A DNA stretch of 6,752 nt from Candidatus Kuenenia stuttgartensis (GCA_945872325.1 CAMBZY010000180.1:1-6752); one strand, 5' to 3'; positions 1 through 5,460 are shown, counted from the first letter of the stretch. Notes: a model not told the origin generated them from the sequence alone. Numbers and translations: made by a program.

Positions 1-184
1 AGGCAAGTTCGTGGACAATTTCAAGTTGTTCAGGAGTTTCCGGCAGGCGGCTTTCGATCAGGTCGCGTTCAATCGGCCCAAGTTCAGCCTCGCGGCCCTT
101 TGGCATGTGTCGAAGTCCAGAAAGCCCATGTCTGACAGCGTTTCCGGCAGATGTGGTATCCATTTGAGGTGATCGTTCTTCCAT
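1..184 (-). CDS. Partial hypothetical protein with N-terminal NAVRHGL motif (3' end outside window)
   Basis: An open frame starts at the ATG at 184-182 on the minus strand and runs 61 codons to the window edge without a stop. The product begins MEERSPQMDTTSAGNAVRHGL and continues with a charged stretch containing PKGREAELGPIERDLIE and PETPEQLEIVHELA. From memory, many uncharacterised planctomycete and acidobacterial proteins carry a short N-terminal N-A-x-(K/R)-H-G-L motif followed by an acidic helical region with a similar (E/Q)-x-x-(L/I)-V-x-x-(L/I)-A segment; their function is unknown and I do not assign one. No clear Shine-Dalgarno sequence precedes the ATG, and a second in-frame ATG at codon 8 is an alternative start. 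The 5' flank carries an inverted repeat and a possible -10 box. The existence of the gene is likely because the motif and the amino-acid composition look protein-like. Confidence 0.68.
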   Translation of the reverse strand, partial: MEERSPQMDTTSAGNAVRHGLSGLRHMPKGREAELGPIERDLIESRLPETPEQLEIVHELA

Positions 185-210
185 CGGCAATGTTTAATTA
201 AGCGGCTTCC

Positions 211-251
211 ATACGAGACGATCCCGTATCGGTCTACAGTATATCTCGTAT
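211..251 (-). promoter_or_regulatory. Candidate promoter/operator: inverted repeat around a -10-like box
   Basis: The 8-base arms atacgaga (211-218) and tctcgtat (244-251) are perfect reverse complements separated by 25 bases. Read on the minus strand, TATACT (243-238) matches the sigma-70 -10 consensus at 5 of 6 positions and lies just inside the distal arm. The hexamer 17 bases further upstream (ACACCT) is a poor -35. The site is 27 bases upstream of the ATG of the partial gene, so it could be an operator or a 5' leader hairpin. An 8-bp repeat can arise by chance, so the call is tentative. Confidence 0.28.
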
Positions 252-396
252 AAGGGGATGAGGTGTTGTATCGAAATCAGAAAAAACGTGGAAGTGTATG
301 TGTTACAAGTGGTATTGGCGGAATTGTTTCTGATATCGCCTGAAATATCTGATTCCAGATTCATGATATAAAATTAATTCTTGAATAGGGTTGGGG

Positions 397-444
397 TTTC
401 GGCCTGAAGGGCCGTGATCCTAGAGCCCAGGCCAGCGGCCTGGG
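397..444 (+). repeat. Left arm of palindromic element (hairpins A and B)
   Basis: Hairpin A (400-414) is cggcct-gaa-gggccg, with five Watson-Crick pairs and one T-G wobble closing a GAA triloop. A short linker (gtgatcctaga) leads to hairpin B (426-444), cccaggcc-agc-ggcctggg, with eight perfect pairs and a triloop. The same order and linker recur in reverse at 619-666. Confidence 0.8.
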
Positions 445-471
445 GACTGGTACGACCCCATACGTCGGTTG

Positions 472-493
472 TGGCCTGAAAGGCCATTTTTTT
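472..493 (+). terminator. Hairpin C plus T-run (terminator-like, inside the repeat)
   Basis: The sequence tggcct-gaa-aggcca (472-486) forms a 6-bp stem with a GAA triloop and is followed at once by seven Ts (487-493). That is the form of an intrinsic terminator reading on the plus strand. No plus-strand gene lies upstream of it in the window, so it may be a property of the repeat, such as insulation of neighbouring genes, rather than the end of a gene. Confidence 0.4.
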
Positions 494-618
494 GTCTTTG
501 AATGTGCCGCTCAAGATGTTGTGCAAACATTGTTAAATATTAAATTACGACCAAATGCATCGTTTTTGCGAATATCGCGACCCTTCAGGCCGTAATCAAT
601 TTTGGGGCCTCGCAAAGA

Positions 619-666
619 CCCAGGCCGTTGGCCTGGGCTCTAGAATCACGGGCCTTTGGCCCGAAA
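619..666 (-). repeat. Right arm of palindromic element (hairpins B' and A')
   Basis: Hairpin B' (619-637) is cccaggcc-gtt-ggcctggg and hairpin A' (649-663) is cgggcc-ttt-ggcccg; the linker ctctagaatca is almost the reverse complement of the left linker. Compared with the left arm, A' has a swapped base pair (C-G against G-C) and a C-G in place of the wobble pair, and both triloops differ. Structure is therefore kept while sequence changes. Confidence 0.8.
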
Positions 667-731
667 GCGATTGTGCTGGAGAAAAATCACACCGAAATCT
701 GGTATGAGCCTTAAGATCATGGCCAGTGGCC

Positions 732-760
732 AACCCTAACCCTCTATGCGGGTCAGGGTT
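732..760 (-). terminator. Possible transcription terminator after the ABC-F gene
   Basis: Starting 21 bases beyond the ABC-F stop codon, aaccct (732-737) pairs with agggtt (755-760). The inner accc/gggt pairs extend the stem to ten pairs with one A-C mismatch, around a seven-base loop. No T-run follows on the minus strand, so if this ends transcription it is not a classical intrinsic terminator. The adjoining hairpin at 720-732 may contribute. Confidence 0.35.
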
Positions 761-781
761 CCACAACAACCATCACGTCAC

Positions 782-2491
782 TCAGGCCACTGTCGATGAG
801 CGTTTGCCGGTTCCACCGGGAGCGGCTTTGGCTTCGCCCTTGTCTTTTTTCTCAAACTTCAGGCCGCGGGTCAGGACTGCGAACGGATTGTCTTCCGCCT
901 TGCCTTTTGACTTCATGTAAAGGTAGTCGTCGTAGCGACATGGATAGACAGTGAGCTTGCCGTTATCGACTTCGATCACTTTGTTGGCCACGGCTCTGAT
1001 AAAGTGTTCGTCGTGCGAGATGAAGCAAAGGGTGCCTTCGAAGTTGTTCAGGGCTTCTTCAAGAATATCACGGCTGGCGATATCCAAGTGGTTTGTCGGT
1101 TCATCCATCATGATGAAGTTGTGTGTAACGGTCAGAATTCTGGCCAGACAAAGTCGGGTTTTCTCACCACCTGAGAGATTCGAAACCGTTTTATCGACCG
1201 CTTCACCGCTGAAAAGGAACGCTCCAAGAGTGTTTCGCAGGAGTCCTTCGCTTGCTCCTGGATGCACCTCCCGGATGCTCTCCAGAACGGTTGATTTCAT
1301 GTTCAGAGCCTCGACCCGGTGTTGGGCAAAGTACGTCTCAAACACTTTTGAGCCAAGGGTCATCTCGCCGCCCTGAGGCTTTTGAATTCCGGCCAAAAGT
1401 TTCATCAAGGTGGTTTTGCCAGCTCCATTAGGGCCGACCAGAACCACTTTGTCGCCACGTTCTATGGTGACATTCATGTCAGCATAAACGATGCGGGTTC
1501 CATAGGCGAAGTCGATATTCGAGAGCTTCGCCACCACCTGACCGCTCCGAGGCGGGTCAGGCAGTTTGATTCTCACTGTGGCATTGTCCGATTGTGGAGC
1601 CAGAATTCGGTCCATTTTGTCCATCGCCTTCAAGCGGCTTTGAGCCCTTGAAGCGGTGGCGGCGTTGGCGCGATTACGGTCCACGAAGTCCTGCATCTGC
1701 TTGAGCTTTTTCTGCTGGCCTTCAAATGAGGCTTGATGGACAGAAAGGCGTTGCTCTCGCTGGGGAATGTGGTCCGTGTAATTTCCAGAATAGGTATAGA
1801 GTTTGCCCAGCTCGAGTTCGAACGTTTTGTTGATGACCTTGTCGAGAAAATCACGGTCGTGGCAGGTAATCAAGATGGCTCCATCGTAGCCTTGCAAGAA
1901 TTCTTCAAACCATTTGACTGAAAGGAGATCGAGGTGGTTTGTGGGTTCGTCAAGCAAGAGCAGATCGTGATTAAAAGCGAGGAGTCCACCGAGAGCGAGC
2001 CGCATGGCCCATCCGCCGGAGAGGGTCGCCACGGGAGCGTCGAGTTGAGGGACAGTGAAGCCGAGCCCCATGAGAATGGTTTTGGCGCGAGATTCCATCT
2101 CATATCCACCGGCTGAGGTGAATGCCTCCATGGCATCGTCATAATCGTCAAGTGCTTTGGGGTCACCGACTTCAAGGCCGGCCATGACCTTTTGCAAGCG
2201 ATTGTTGGCCACGGTCCAAGGGCCCAGGTGATTGAGCATGTTCTCAAAGACGGTGCCTTCTTTGAGTGGATGGATCTCTTGCGCCAGATAGCCGATAGAG
2301 CATTTTCGGTCACGCATTTGATCGCCGCCGTCGAGCGATTCGGTACCGAGGAGAACTTTATAAAGGGTGGACTTGCCGGCTCCATTTTTGCCTAAAAGGC
2401 CGATCCGGTCGCCGCGATTGATAGAGACATCGATGCCGTCGTAAATCGTCTGGTAGCCGAACCTTTTCTGGGCATTGACAAGTCGTATCAT
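782..2491 (-). CDS. ABC-F family ATPase, YheS-like (probable ribosome-associated factor)
   Basis: Soluble twin-ATPase protein of the ABC-F group, which lacks membrane domains and acts on ribosomes in translation. With the ATG at 2491 it has 569 residues. Cassette 1 has Walker A GKNGAGKST (34-42), signature LSGGW (157-161), Walker B/D-loop DEPTNHLD (181-188) and switch His211. Cassette 2 has GPNGAGKTT (353-361), LSGGE (439-443), DEPTNHLD (463-470) and His493. The linker around 258-308 is basic and helical (RNRANAATASRAQSRLKAM), like the P-site tRNA-interaction motif. LSGGW in cassette 1 and the linker match my recollection of E. coli YheS better than EttA or Uup, though the protein is shorter. 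The tail is rich in Lys, Gly and Ala. The frame opens upstream at a GTG (2530), but the family start is MIRLVNAQKRFG, so the ATG at 2491 is preferred; AGAGGT lies 13 bases upstream, rather far. The ATPase call is secure, the subfamily less so. Confidence 0.93.
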   Translation of the reverse strand: MIRLVNAQKRFGYQTIYDGIDVSINRGDRIGLLGKNGAGKSTLYKVLLGTESLDGGDQMRDRKCSIGYLAQEIHPLKEGTVFENMLNHLGPWTVANNRLQKVMAGLEVGDPKALDDYDDAMEAFTSAGGYEMESRAKTILMGLGFTVPQLDAPVATLSGGWAMRLALGGLLAFNHDLLLLDEPTNHLDLLSVKWFEEFLQGYDGAILITCHDRDFLDKVINKTFELELGKLYTYSGNYTDHIPQREQRLSVHQASFEGQQKKLKQMQDFVDRNRANAATASRAQSRLKAMDKMDRILAPQSDNATVRIKLPDPPRSGQVVAKLSNIDFAYGTRIVYADMNVTIERGDKVVLVGPNGAGKTTLMKLLAGIQKPQGGEMTLGSKVFETYFAQHRVEALNMKSTVLESIREVHPGASEGLLRNTLGAFLFSGEAVDKTVSNLSGGEKTRLCLARILTVTHNFIMMDEPTNHLDIASRDILEEALNNFEGTLCFISHDEHFIRAVANKVIEVDNGKLTVYPCRYDDYLYMKSKGKAEDNPFAVLTRGLKFEKKDKGEAKAAPGGTGKRSSTVA

Positions 2492-2595
2492 CGCGGAATC
2501 TGTGACCTCTGAGAAGGGATGAGACCGCACCGGACATAGCGTCGTGAAGTGACGTACTCATGCGGCATGATCGACAGCAATCGATTACGTACAAT

Positions 2596-2624
2596 AGTAT
2601 AACGGCTCATGCCCGAATTGAGAA
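2596..2624 (-). promoter_or_regulatory. Candidate sigma-70-like promoter of the ABC-F gene
   Basis: On the minus strand TTCTCA (2624-2619, 4 of 6 to the -35 consensus) is followed after 17 bases by TATACT (2601-2596, 5 of 6 to the -10 consensus). Transcription would start near 2589, giving a leader of about 100 bases before the ATG at 2491. No other pair in this gap looked better, but matches of this quality arise by chance. Confidence 0.33.
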
Positions 2625-2760
2625 CTCATGAGCGTTCGGAATCCCTGGCTGGATCTATTTGATGTTTGTGCGGTTTTTTTGTCAGGCATAAGATGGATCT
2701 ACTCGGAGAATCCACCGCTAAAAAAAGCGCTACAGACGGCGATTTCCGCGAGATCACAAG

Positions 2761-2801
2761 AAATACAAAAGCCTGTGGTTCAATGACTTAGAACCACAGG
2801 C
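2761..2801 (-). terminator. Intrinsic terminator of the tRNA-Ser unit
   Basis: An 11-bp perfect stem is formed by gcctgtggttc (2771-2781) and gaaccacaggc (2791-2801), with a nine-base loop. On the minus strand it is followed by TTTTGTATTT. It begins 12 bases after the 3' end of the tRNA, so it is very probably the end of that transcript. Confidence 0.85.
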
Positions 2802-2813
2802 GTCTTGATTTAG

Positions 2814-2900
2814 CGGAGAGGGAGGGATTCGAACCCTCGGTACAATTTCTTATACACAGCATTTCCAGTGCTGCACCTTCGGCCGCTCGGTCACCTCTCC
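2814..2900 (-). tRNA. tRNA-Ser (anticodon GGA)
   Basis: The 87-base minus-strand sequence folds as a class II tRNA. The acceptor stem is GGAGAGG with CCTCTCC and discriminator base G (position 2814). The anticodon stem is CAGCA/TGCTG around the loop CTGGAAA, with anticodon GGA at 2866-2864, which reads UCC and UCU. A long variable arm (around GTATAAGAAATTGTAC) is typical of serine tRNAs. The T arm is GAGGG-TTCGAAT-CCCTC. The 3' CCA is not encoded, since CTA follows the discriminator, so it must be added after transcription. The gene has its own candidate promoter and a strong terminator. Confidence 0.97.
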
Positions 2901-2910
2901 GGCGAGACCC

Positions 2911-2939
2911 ATTAAACCATGTTCCTCTGACAAATTCAA
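2911..2939 (-). promoter_or_regulatory. Candidate promoter of tRNA-Ser
   Basis: On the minus strand TTGAAT (2939-2934, 4 of 6 to consensus) and TTTAAT (2916-2911, 5 of 6) are 17 bases apart. The -10 box ends ten bases before the mature tRNA, which would give a very short 5' leader. A TTGACG just upstream is an alternative -35, but its spacing to TTTAAT is too long. Confidence 0.42.
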
Positions 2940-2987
2940 CGTCAAGTTTCGATGATTTGAGAGAGTTTGATGGATTTGTCGTCTCAA

Positions 2988-3395
2988 TCAGTTCTTTTTA
3001 GCCGCATTTTTCGACTTTGCGGATGCTTTTGCCTTGGCCTCGCCACGCAGTTTGTTCAAGTTGGTTCGTTGGGCTGGTGTCAGGACAGCCTCGCTGTCGG
3101 ACAGAATCGTTGCACGAAGGGCGGCCAGTTCGGCTTCAAGCTGGTCGAGCTTCTTTGCATTCTTTTCGCGGATCGAATAAAGCTTTTCGCGTTGCTCGTC
3201 GCTCAGGTCGACCTGTCCAAAGTACTGAGGCACGCGGCGAAATTCCGCAGCGGCTTTGGCTGGCTCTGAAGTCTTTGCAGCAGGCGCTTTGGCGGTGTCT
3301 TTGGACTTGGCAGTCGCTTGGGCCAGAGTTTCTGTACCAGTCATCACTGAAATGGAGAGGCCGAGCAGTAAGGAGCAAATCAAGTTGGATCTCAT
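2988..3395 (-). CDS. Small exported protein with paired LTxxQ-like segments
   Basis: A 135-residue protein of unknown function. The first 27 residues look like a Sec signal peptide: Arg2, a hydrophobic core (LICSLLLGLSISVM) and an A-Q-A cleavage site after residue 27. Next comes a disordered Ala/Lys/Pro-rich segment (28-50), then a helical domain (about 54-117) with two similar units: LSDEQREKLYSI starting at 64 and LTPAQRTNLNKL starting at 105. The second resembles the LTxxQ motif of the periplasmic Spy/CpxP group, which bind misfolded proteins or sense envelope stress; that link is an inference from a short motif. The Lys/Ala-rich tail (118-135) is strongly basic. From memory, small proteins with a similar '(R)-P-x-Y-(F/Y)-G ... 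L-x-x-E/K-Q-R-E-K-(I/L)-Y-x-I' segment are common in planctomycetes. AGGTGA at 3410-3405 supports the start. The neighbouring tRNA unit just downstream is separate. Confidence 0.85.
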   Translation of the reverse strand: MRSNLICSLLLGLSISVMTGTETLAQATAKSKDTAKAPAAKTSEPAKAAAEFRRVPQYFGQVDLSDEQREKLYSIREKNAKKLDQLEAELAALRATILSDSEAVLTPAQRTNLNKLRGEAKAKASAKSKNAAKKN

Positions 3396-3404
3396 CGGGA
3401 ACGA

Positions 3405-3410
3405 TCACCT
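3405..3410 (-). promoter_or_regulatory. Ribosome-binding site of the small exported protein
   Basis: AGGTGA on the minus strand lies nine bases before the ATG at 3395 and complements the 16S 3' end well. It fixes the start that gives a complete signal peptide. Confidence 0.7.
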
Positions 3411-3678
3411 TTCATCTATCAATTGAGCAGACGTTTGCGGGACTTTTTTGTCAGAACCGATCCTGTGTACAGATTCACAATGAATTTAAAGGATCGGATC
3501 TGATCCATCATCTGGCACCCTAAAACGGTTGTCAAGTGTTCAAATGCGAACAAATCTTGGCTCGAGAGATGTCGATTCCGATTAGTCTGGCTGGAAGATG
3601 TTTTTCTTGGTTGTTTACGCCAGATGCCGGTTCGGATTATGATGCCATCTAGTTATCAGTCCGCTTTTTGGAACTTCT

Positions 3679-3683
3679 GGAGA
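3679..3683 (+). promoter_or_regulatory. Ribosome-binding site setting the membrane-protein start
   Basis: GGAGA lies nine bases before the ATG at 3693 and supports that codon over the upstream in-frame ATGs at 3624 and 3639/3642, which would add 17-23 residues not obviously part of the protein. It also lies downstream of the -10-like TATGAT at 3638. Confidence 0.55.
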
Positions 3684-3692
3684 TTCTTTCCC

Positions 3693-4484
3693 ATGTCCAC
3701 TGATGCAGGTTCGCAACCCGTCGAGCAAAAAATCCTGGTTTCCGAAACCCACCAACACGCCCAACGCGTCGTGCTGTTTCAGTACCCCAAAGTCGTCTTT
3801 ATGGTGCCATCTTTGGTGGCAGCTTTGGTTTGCGGCATTCTCATGTCCATCATGGGGATCGACCTCAAAGTGCCAGATAAAGCCGAGGCTGCTGGAGAAT
3901 TCTCGGCCTTTCTCACAAAACAAAATCTTGTAGGGGTGGTCTTCCTGACCGTTCTGGCAATCAATCTTGTCGCGATGTCTGTCGACTTTCCACGATATTC
4001 TGCGCTGGCACTTGTTTTCGGTGGGACCACGTTTGCCCTGATCTTTCTGATCGTTAACGATAAATATGGGCTGATTGACCCACTCAAGCGAATTGTGAGC
4101 GAAGTCTATATTGTCGCAAACGCGACATTTTACTTTCTCTTCGCGGCCATCCTGATGATCATTTTCCTGATCGTATACACCACCCGCTGGATGGATTACT
4201 GGGAAGTTCGGCCAAACGAAATTCTTCACAACCACGGGCCACTCAGTGACCAGATTCGCTATCCAACCTTTGGCCTGAAGTTCGACAAAGAAATTCCTGA
4301 CATTCTGGAGTATCTTCTGATGGGTTCTGGCCGACTGGTTTTCAAGGTTCCAAACGAGAATCGTTCGATTGTTCTCGATAACGTACTTTGGATCGATCGC
4401 AAAGAACGCCAGCTTCAGGAAGTCCTTGGCGAAATGGCTGTCCGTCTGGATGTTGATGAGAAAGCCAAATCGACTAGTGTCTGA
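3693..4484 (+). CDS. Four-helix membrane protein with a cytoplasmic PH-like C-terminal domain (uncharacterised)
   Basis: A 263-residue protein that I do not recognise as a named family. After a polar N-terminus of about 30 residues come four hydrophobic segments at roughly 34-56, 78-97, 103-121 and 140-164, arranged as two pairs. A loop of about 20 residues (57-77) lies between the first two. Arg/Lys residues flank the helices so that both ends are probably cytoplasmic. The last 95 residues are soluble and strand-rich, opening with WEVRPNEILHNHGPLSD and ending with a predicted helix, RKERQLQEVLGEMAVRLDV. A strand-rich domain that starts 'W/Y-E-V-x-x-x-x-(I/L)' straight after a membrane segment and closes with a helix recalls bacterial PH-like domains; this is an inference without a profile match. 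It is transcribed alone, converges on the acyltransferase gene and has no obvious functional partner nearby. Confidence 0.82.
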   Translation: MSTDAGSQPVEQKILVSETHQHAQRVVLFQYPKVVFMVPSLVAALVCGILMSIMGIDLKVPDKAEAAGEFSAFLTKQNLVGVVFLTVLAINLVAMSVDFPRYSALALVFGGTTFALIFLIVNDKYGLIDPLKRIVSEVYIVANATFYFLFAAILMIIFLIVYTTRWMDYWEVRPNEILHNHGPLSDQIRYPTFGLKFDKEIPDILEYLLMGSGRLVFKVPNENRSIVLDNVLWIDRKERQLQEVLGEMAVRLDVDEKAKSTSV

Positions 4485-4517
4485 TTCAAGATCAGATAGA
4501 ACAAGAACTTAAAAACG

Positions 4518-4550
4518 CGTAGAGGTGCTGCAAACCGTTGCACCTCTACG
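4518..4550 (-). terminator. Hairpin terminator between convergent genes
   Basis: An 11-bp perfect stem, cgtagaggtgc (4518-4528) with gcacctctacg (4540-4550), encloses an 11-base loop. On the minus strand it is followed by CGTTTTTAAG, so it is an intrinsic terminator for the acyltransferase gene, whose stop lies only five bases before it. On the plus strand it sits 34 bases after the membrane-protein stop but lacks a T-run, so it would serve that gene less well. Confidence 0.85.
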
Positions 4551-4554
4551 GAAA

Positions 4555-5460
4555 TCAATCAGGCTGAGAGGCTTGTGTGGATGTGATGAGTTGCGCCGTG
4601 AACGTATCAAACTCAAGATTTGGATCCAGCGGTTCCTGACTGGGATCCTGACGAATCAATGTTGGTTTTGCGTCATGCCCGTTGGCAGATTTTTGAGACA
4701 GTTGGACTGATGCAAGCTCGATAAGTTCTTCTCTGATAATGGTCTGCAAAACATCTTCGATATTTTTCAGGCGTCGGGCCACTTCTGAACCGTCAAGCGT
4801 TCGATGGTCGTAAATGATTTTGATCAGAACGTTTCCGTCAGGACTGATCGGACCGAAGTTGAAAGTGCAGGTCAGTGGAGAGATGGGGTGGAGGCTTTCG
4901 GCGCCTAACACTCCATAGGAAGTGATACCGAAAGTGCCCATCCGCTTGGCGCGTTTATCGCCTGAAAAGTTGAGACTTGTCCACCAGAGGATTCGCCGCA
5001 GGAAAGTTGGAAGACGTCCGATTTTCAAGGCACGCCGGTACATCCCAACCGTGTTGACAGGTATATCCTTATAGCGTTTCAGGGCGACCTGAAGTTCTGT
5101 CAGGGACTGCTTTTCAGGGGCACGGAAATGAGCGAAAAAAAGGCATGGCTCATCTTCGTACTGGCGTTCGATTGCGACGGAGCAGATGCTGAATGGGTGG
5201 TCATAAAACCGGAGCCATGGGTAGCGTATCAGGCTGCGACGAAGTTGTGGATGGTCTTGAGCAACTATCGCAAACGCTTTCATAAAAAGTGCAAACCAGG
5301 AGATGCGCGGATTTGTCGAACGGCGGATCGTTTCCAGATCTTTGATATTGATCATGCGCTGAACCGGTATGGACGGCACTTGGCGAGCCTCGTGCATTAA
5401 GTCCATAATGATCCGACGTGATGCGGAAACCGATCTGTATAAGCCGCGTTCCTCGTGCAT
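4555..5460 (-). CDS. Stand-alone 2-oxoacid dehydrogenase E2-type acyltransferase domain protein
   Basis: A 301-residue protein resembling only the catalytic domain of dihydrolipoamide acyltransferases (CoA-dependent acyltransferase fold, as in chloramphenicol acetyltransferase). The key evidence is Y-D-H-R-T-L-D-G near residues 217-224, matching the E2 motif D-H-R-x-(I/L)-(D/N)-G with catalytic His219 and Asp223. About 40 residues earlier, FGITSYG (Thr180/Ser181) aligns with the FTISSLG segment that supplies a catalytic serine in E2 enzymes. The N-terminus, with SASRRIIMDLMHEARQVPSIP, matches the usual 'R-x-x-(I/V)-x-x-x-M ... P' opening of the domain. There is no lipoyl or E1/E3-binding domain, and no E1 or E3 gene nearby. 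The last 50 residues are polar and probably disordered. The open frame extends to a TTG at 5535, but the ATG at 5460 is the first ATG, has AGG seven bases before it, and precedes the conserved region. The acyl donor and acceptor are unknown. Confidence 0.8.
   Translation of the reverse strand: MHEERGLYRSVSASRRIIMDLMHEARQVPSIPVQRMINIKDLETIRRSTNPRISWFALFMKAFAIVAQDHPQLRRSLIRYPWLRFYDHPFSICSVAIERQYEDEPCLFFAHFRAPEKQSLTELQVALKRYKDIPVNTVGMYRRALKIGRLPTFLRRILWWTSLNFSGDKRAKRMGTFGITSYGVLGAESLHPISPLTCTFNFGPISPDGNVLIKIIYDHRTLDGSEVARRLKNIEDVLQTIIREELIELASVQLSQKSANGHDAKPTLIRQDPSQEPLDPNLEFDTFTAQLITSTQASQPD

Larger units (their letters stand above)
397..666. repeat. Symmetric six-hairpin palindromic element
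   Basis: Six short hairpins occur in the order A, B, C, C', B', A'. A is at 400-414, B at 426-444, C at 472-486, C' at 578-592, B' at 619-637 and A' at 649-663. Each primed copy is the reverse complement of its partner, and all three pairs are centred on 531.5-532, so the whole is an interrupted palindrome of about 270 bp with an AT-rich middle. The outer arms (397-444 and 619-666) are 42/48 identical after reverse-complementing. No transposase and no obvious target-site duplication is seen at the edges. From memory, GC-rich hairpin repeats are common between genes in planctomycetes and related phyla; whether this one is a known family is not established here. It could be a REP/BIME-like or MITE-like element, or a bidirectional transcription barrier. 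Confidence 0.8.
185..781. other. Intergenic region with hairpin repeats, no gene
   Basis: This stretch of almost 600 bases separates the start of the partial minus-strand gene from the stop of the ABC-F gene. I see no credible coding frame in it. It holds the inverted repeat near the partial gene, the symmetric hairpin element at 397-666, another small triloop hairpin at 720-732 (tggcc/ggcca around agt), and a stem-loop just beyond the ABC-F stop. The parts outside the hairpins are AT-rich, including the centre of the element around 520-550, while the hairpins are very GC-rich. Confidence 0.7.
2492..2813. other. Intergenic region between ABC-F gene and tRNA-Ser
   Basis: About 320 bases with no credible gene. 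It holds a candidate ABC-F promoter and the terminator of the tRNA-Ser unit. A run of seven Ts near 2675 has no hairpin before it. I see no other structure between about 2630 and 2760. Confidence 0.6.
3396..3692. other. Divergent intergenic region
   Basis: Nearly 300 bases between the divergent starts of the exported-protein and membrane-protein genes, so it should hold both promoters. On the plus strand TATGAT (3638-3643) is a fair -10 box about 50 bases before the ATG at 3693, but its -35 partner is poor. TTGTCA occurs twice (3448-3453 and 3529-3534) without a convincing -10 at the right distance. A short imperfect palindrome (3491-3506) is probably chance. Confidence 0.45.

Noticed and set aside
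332..349. Inverted repeat gatat/atatc
   Set aside because: Five AT-rich pairs around eight bases are expected by chance in this AT-rich stretch.
397..666. The repeated hairpins as a CRISPR array
   Set aside because: The units are self-complementary, face opposite ways, differ in sequence and are not separated by equal-length unique spacers.
397..666. An insertion sequence
   Set aside because: The arms enclose only about 170 bases with no transposase frame and no clear target duplication; at most it is a non-autonomous element.
951..1376. A plus-strand gene opposite the ABC-F gene
   Set aside because: It overlaps conserved ATPase motifs in antisense, and its product has no protein-like pattern; a shadow frame. 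The same holds for the other frames between 1382 and 2395.
3491..3506. Palindrome ggatcggatctgatcc as an operator
   Set aside because: Only a 5-bp perfect arm with a six-base middle made of overlapping GATC; likely chance.
3017..3523. A plus-strand gene over the small exported protein
   Set aside because: The minus-strand frame has a signal peptide, a good ribosome-binding site and a coherent helical domain; the plus product is rich in Arg/Ser/Trp without pattern.
3615..4235. A 206-codon minus-strand gene
   Set aside because: It lies antisense to the membrane protein. The plus frame has four clean membrane helices and a ribosome-binding site, while the minus product is an odd His/Asp/Lys-rich mixture expected opposite hydrophobic codons.
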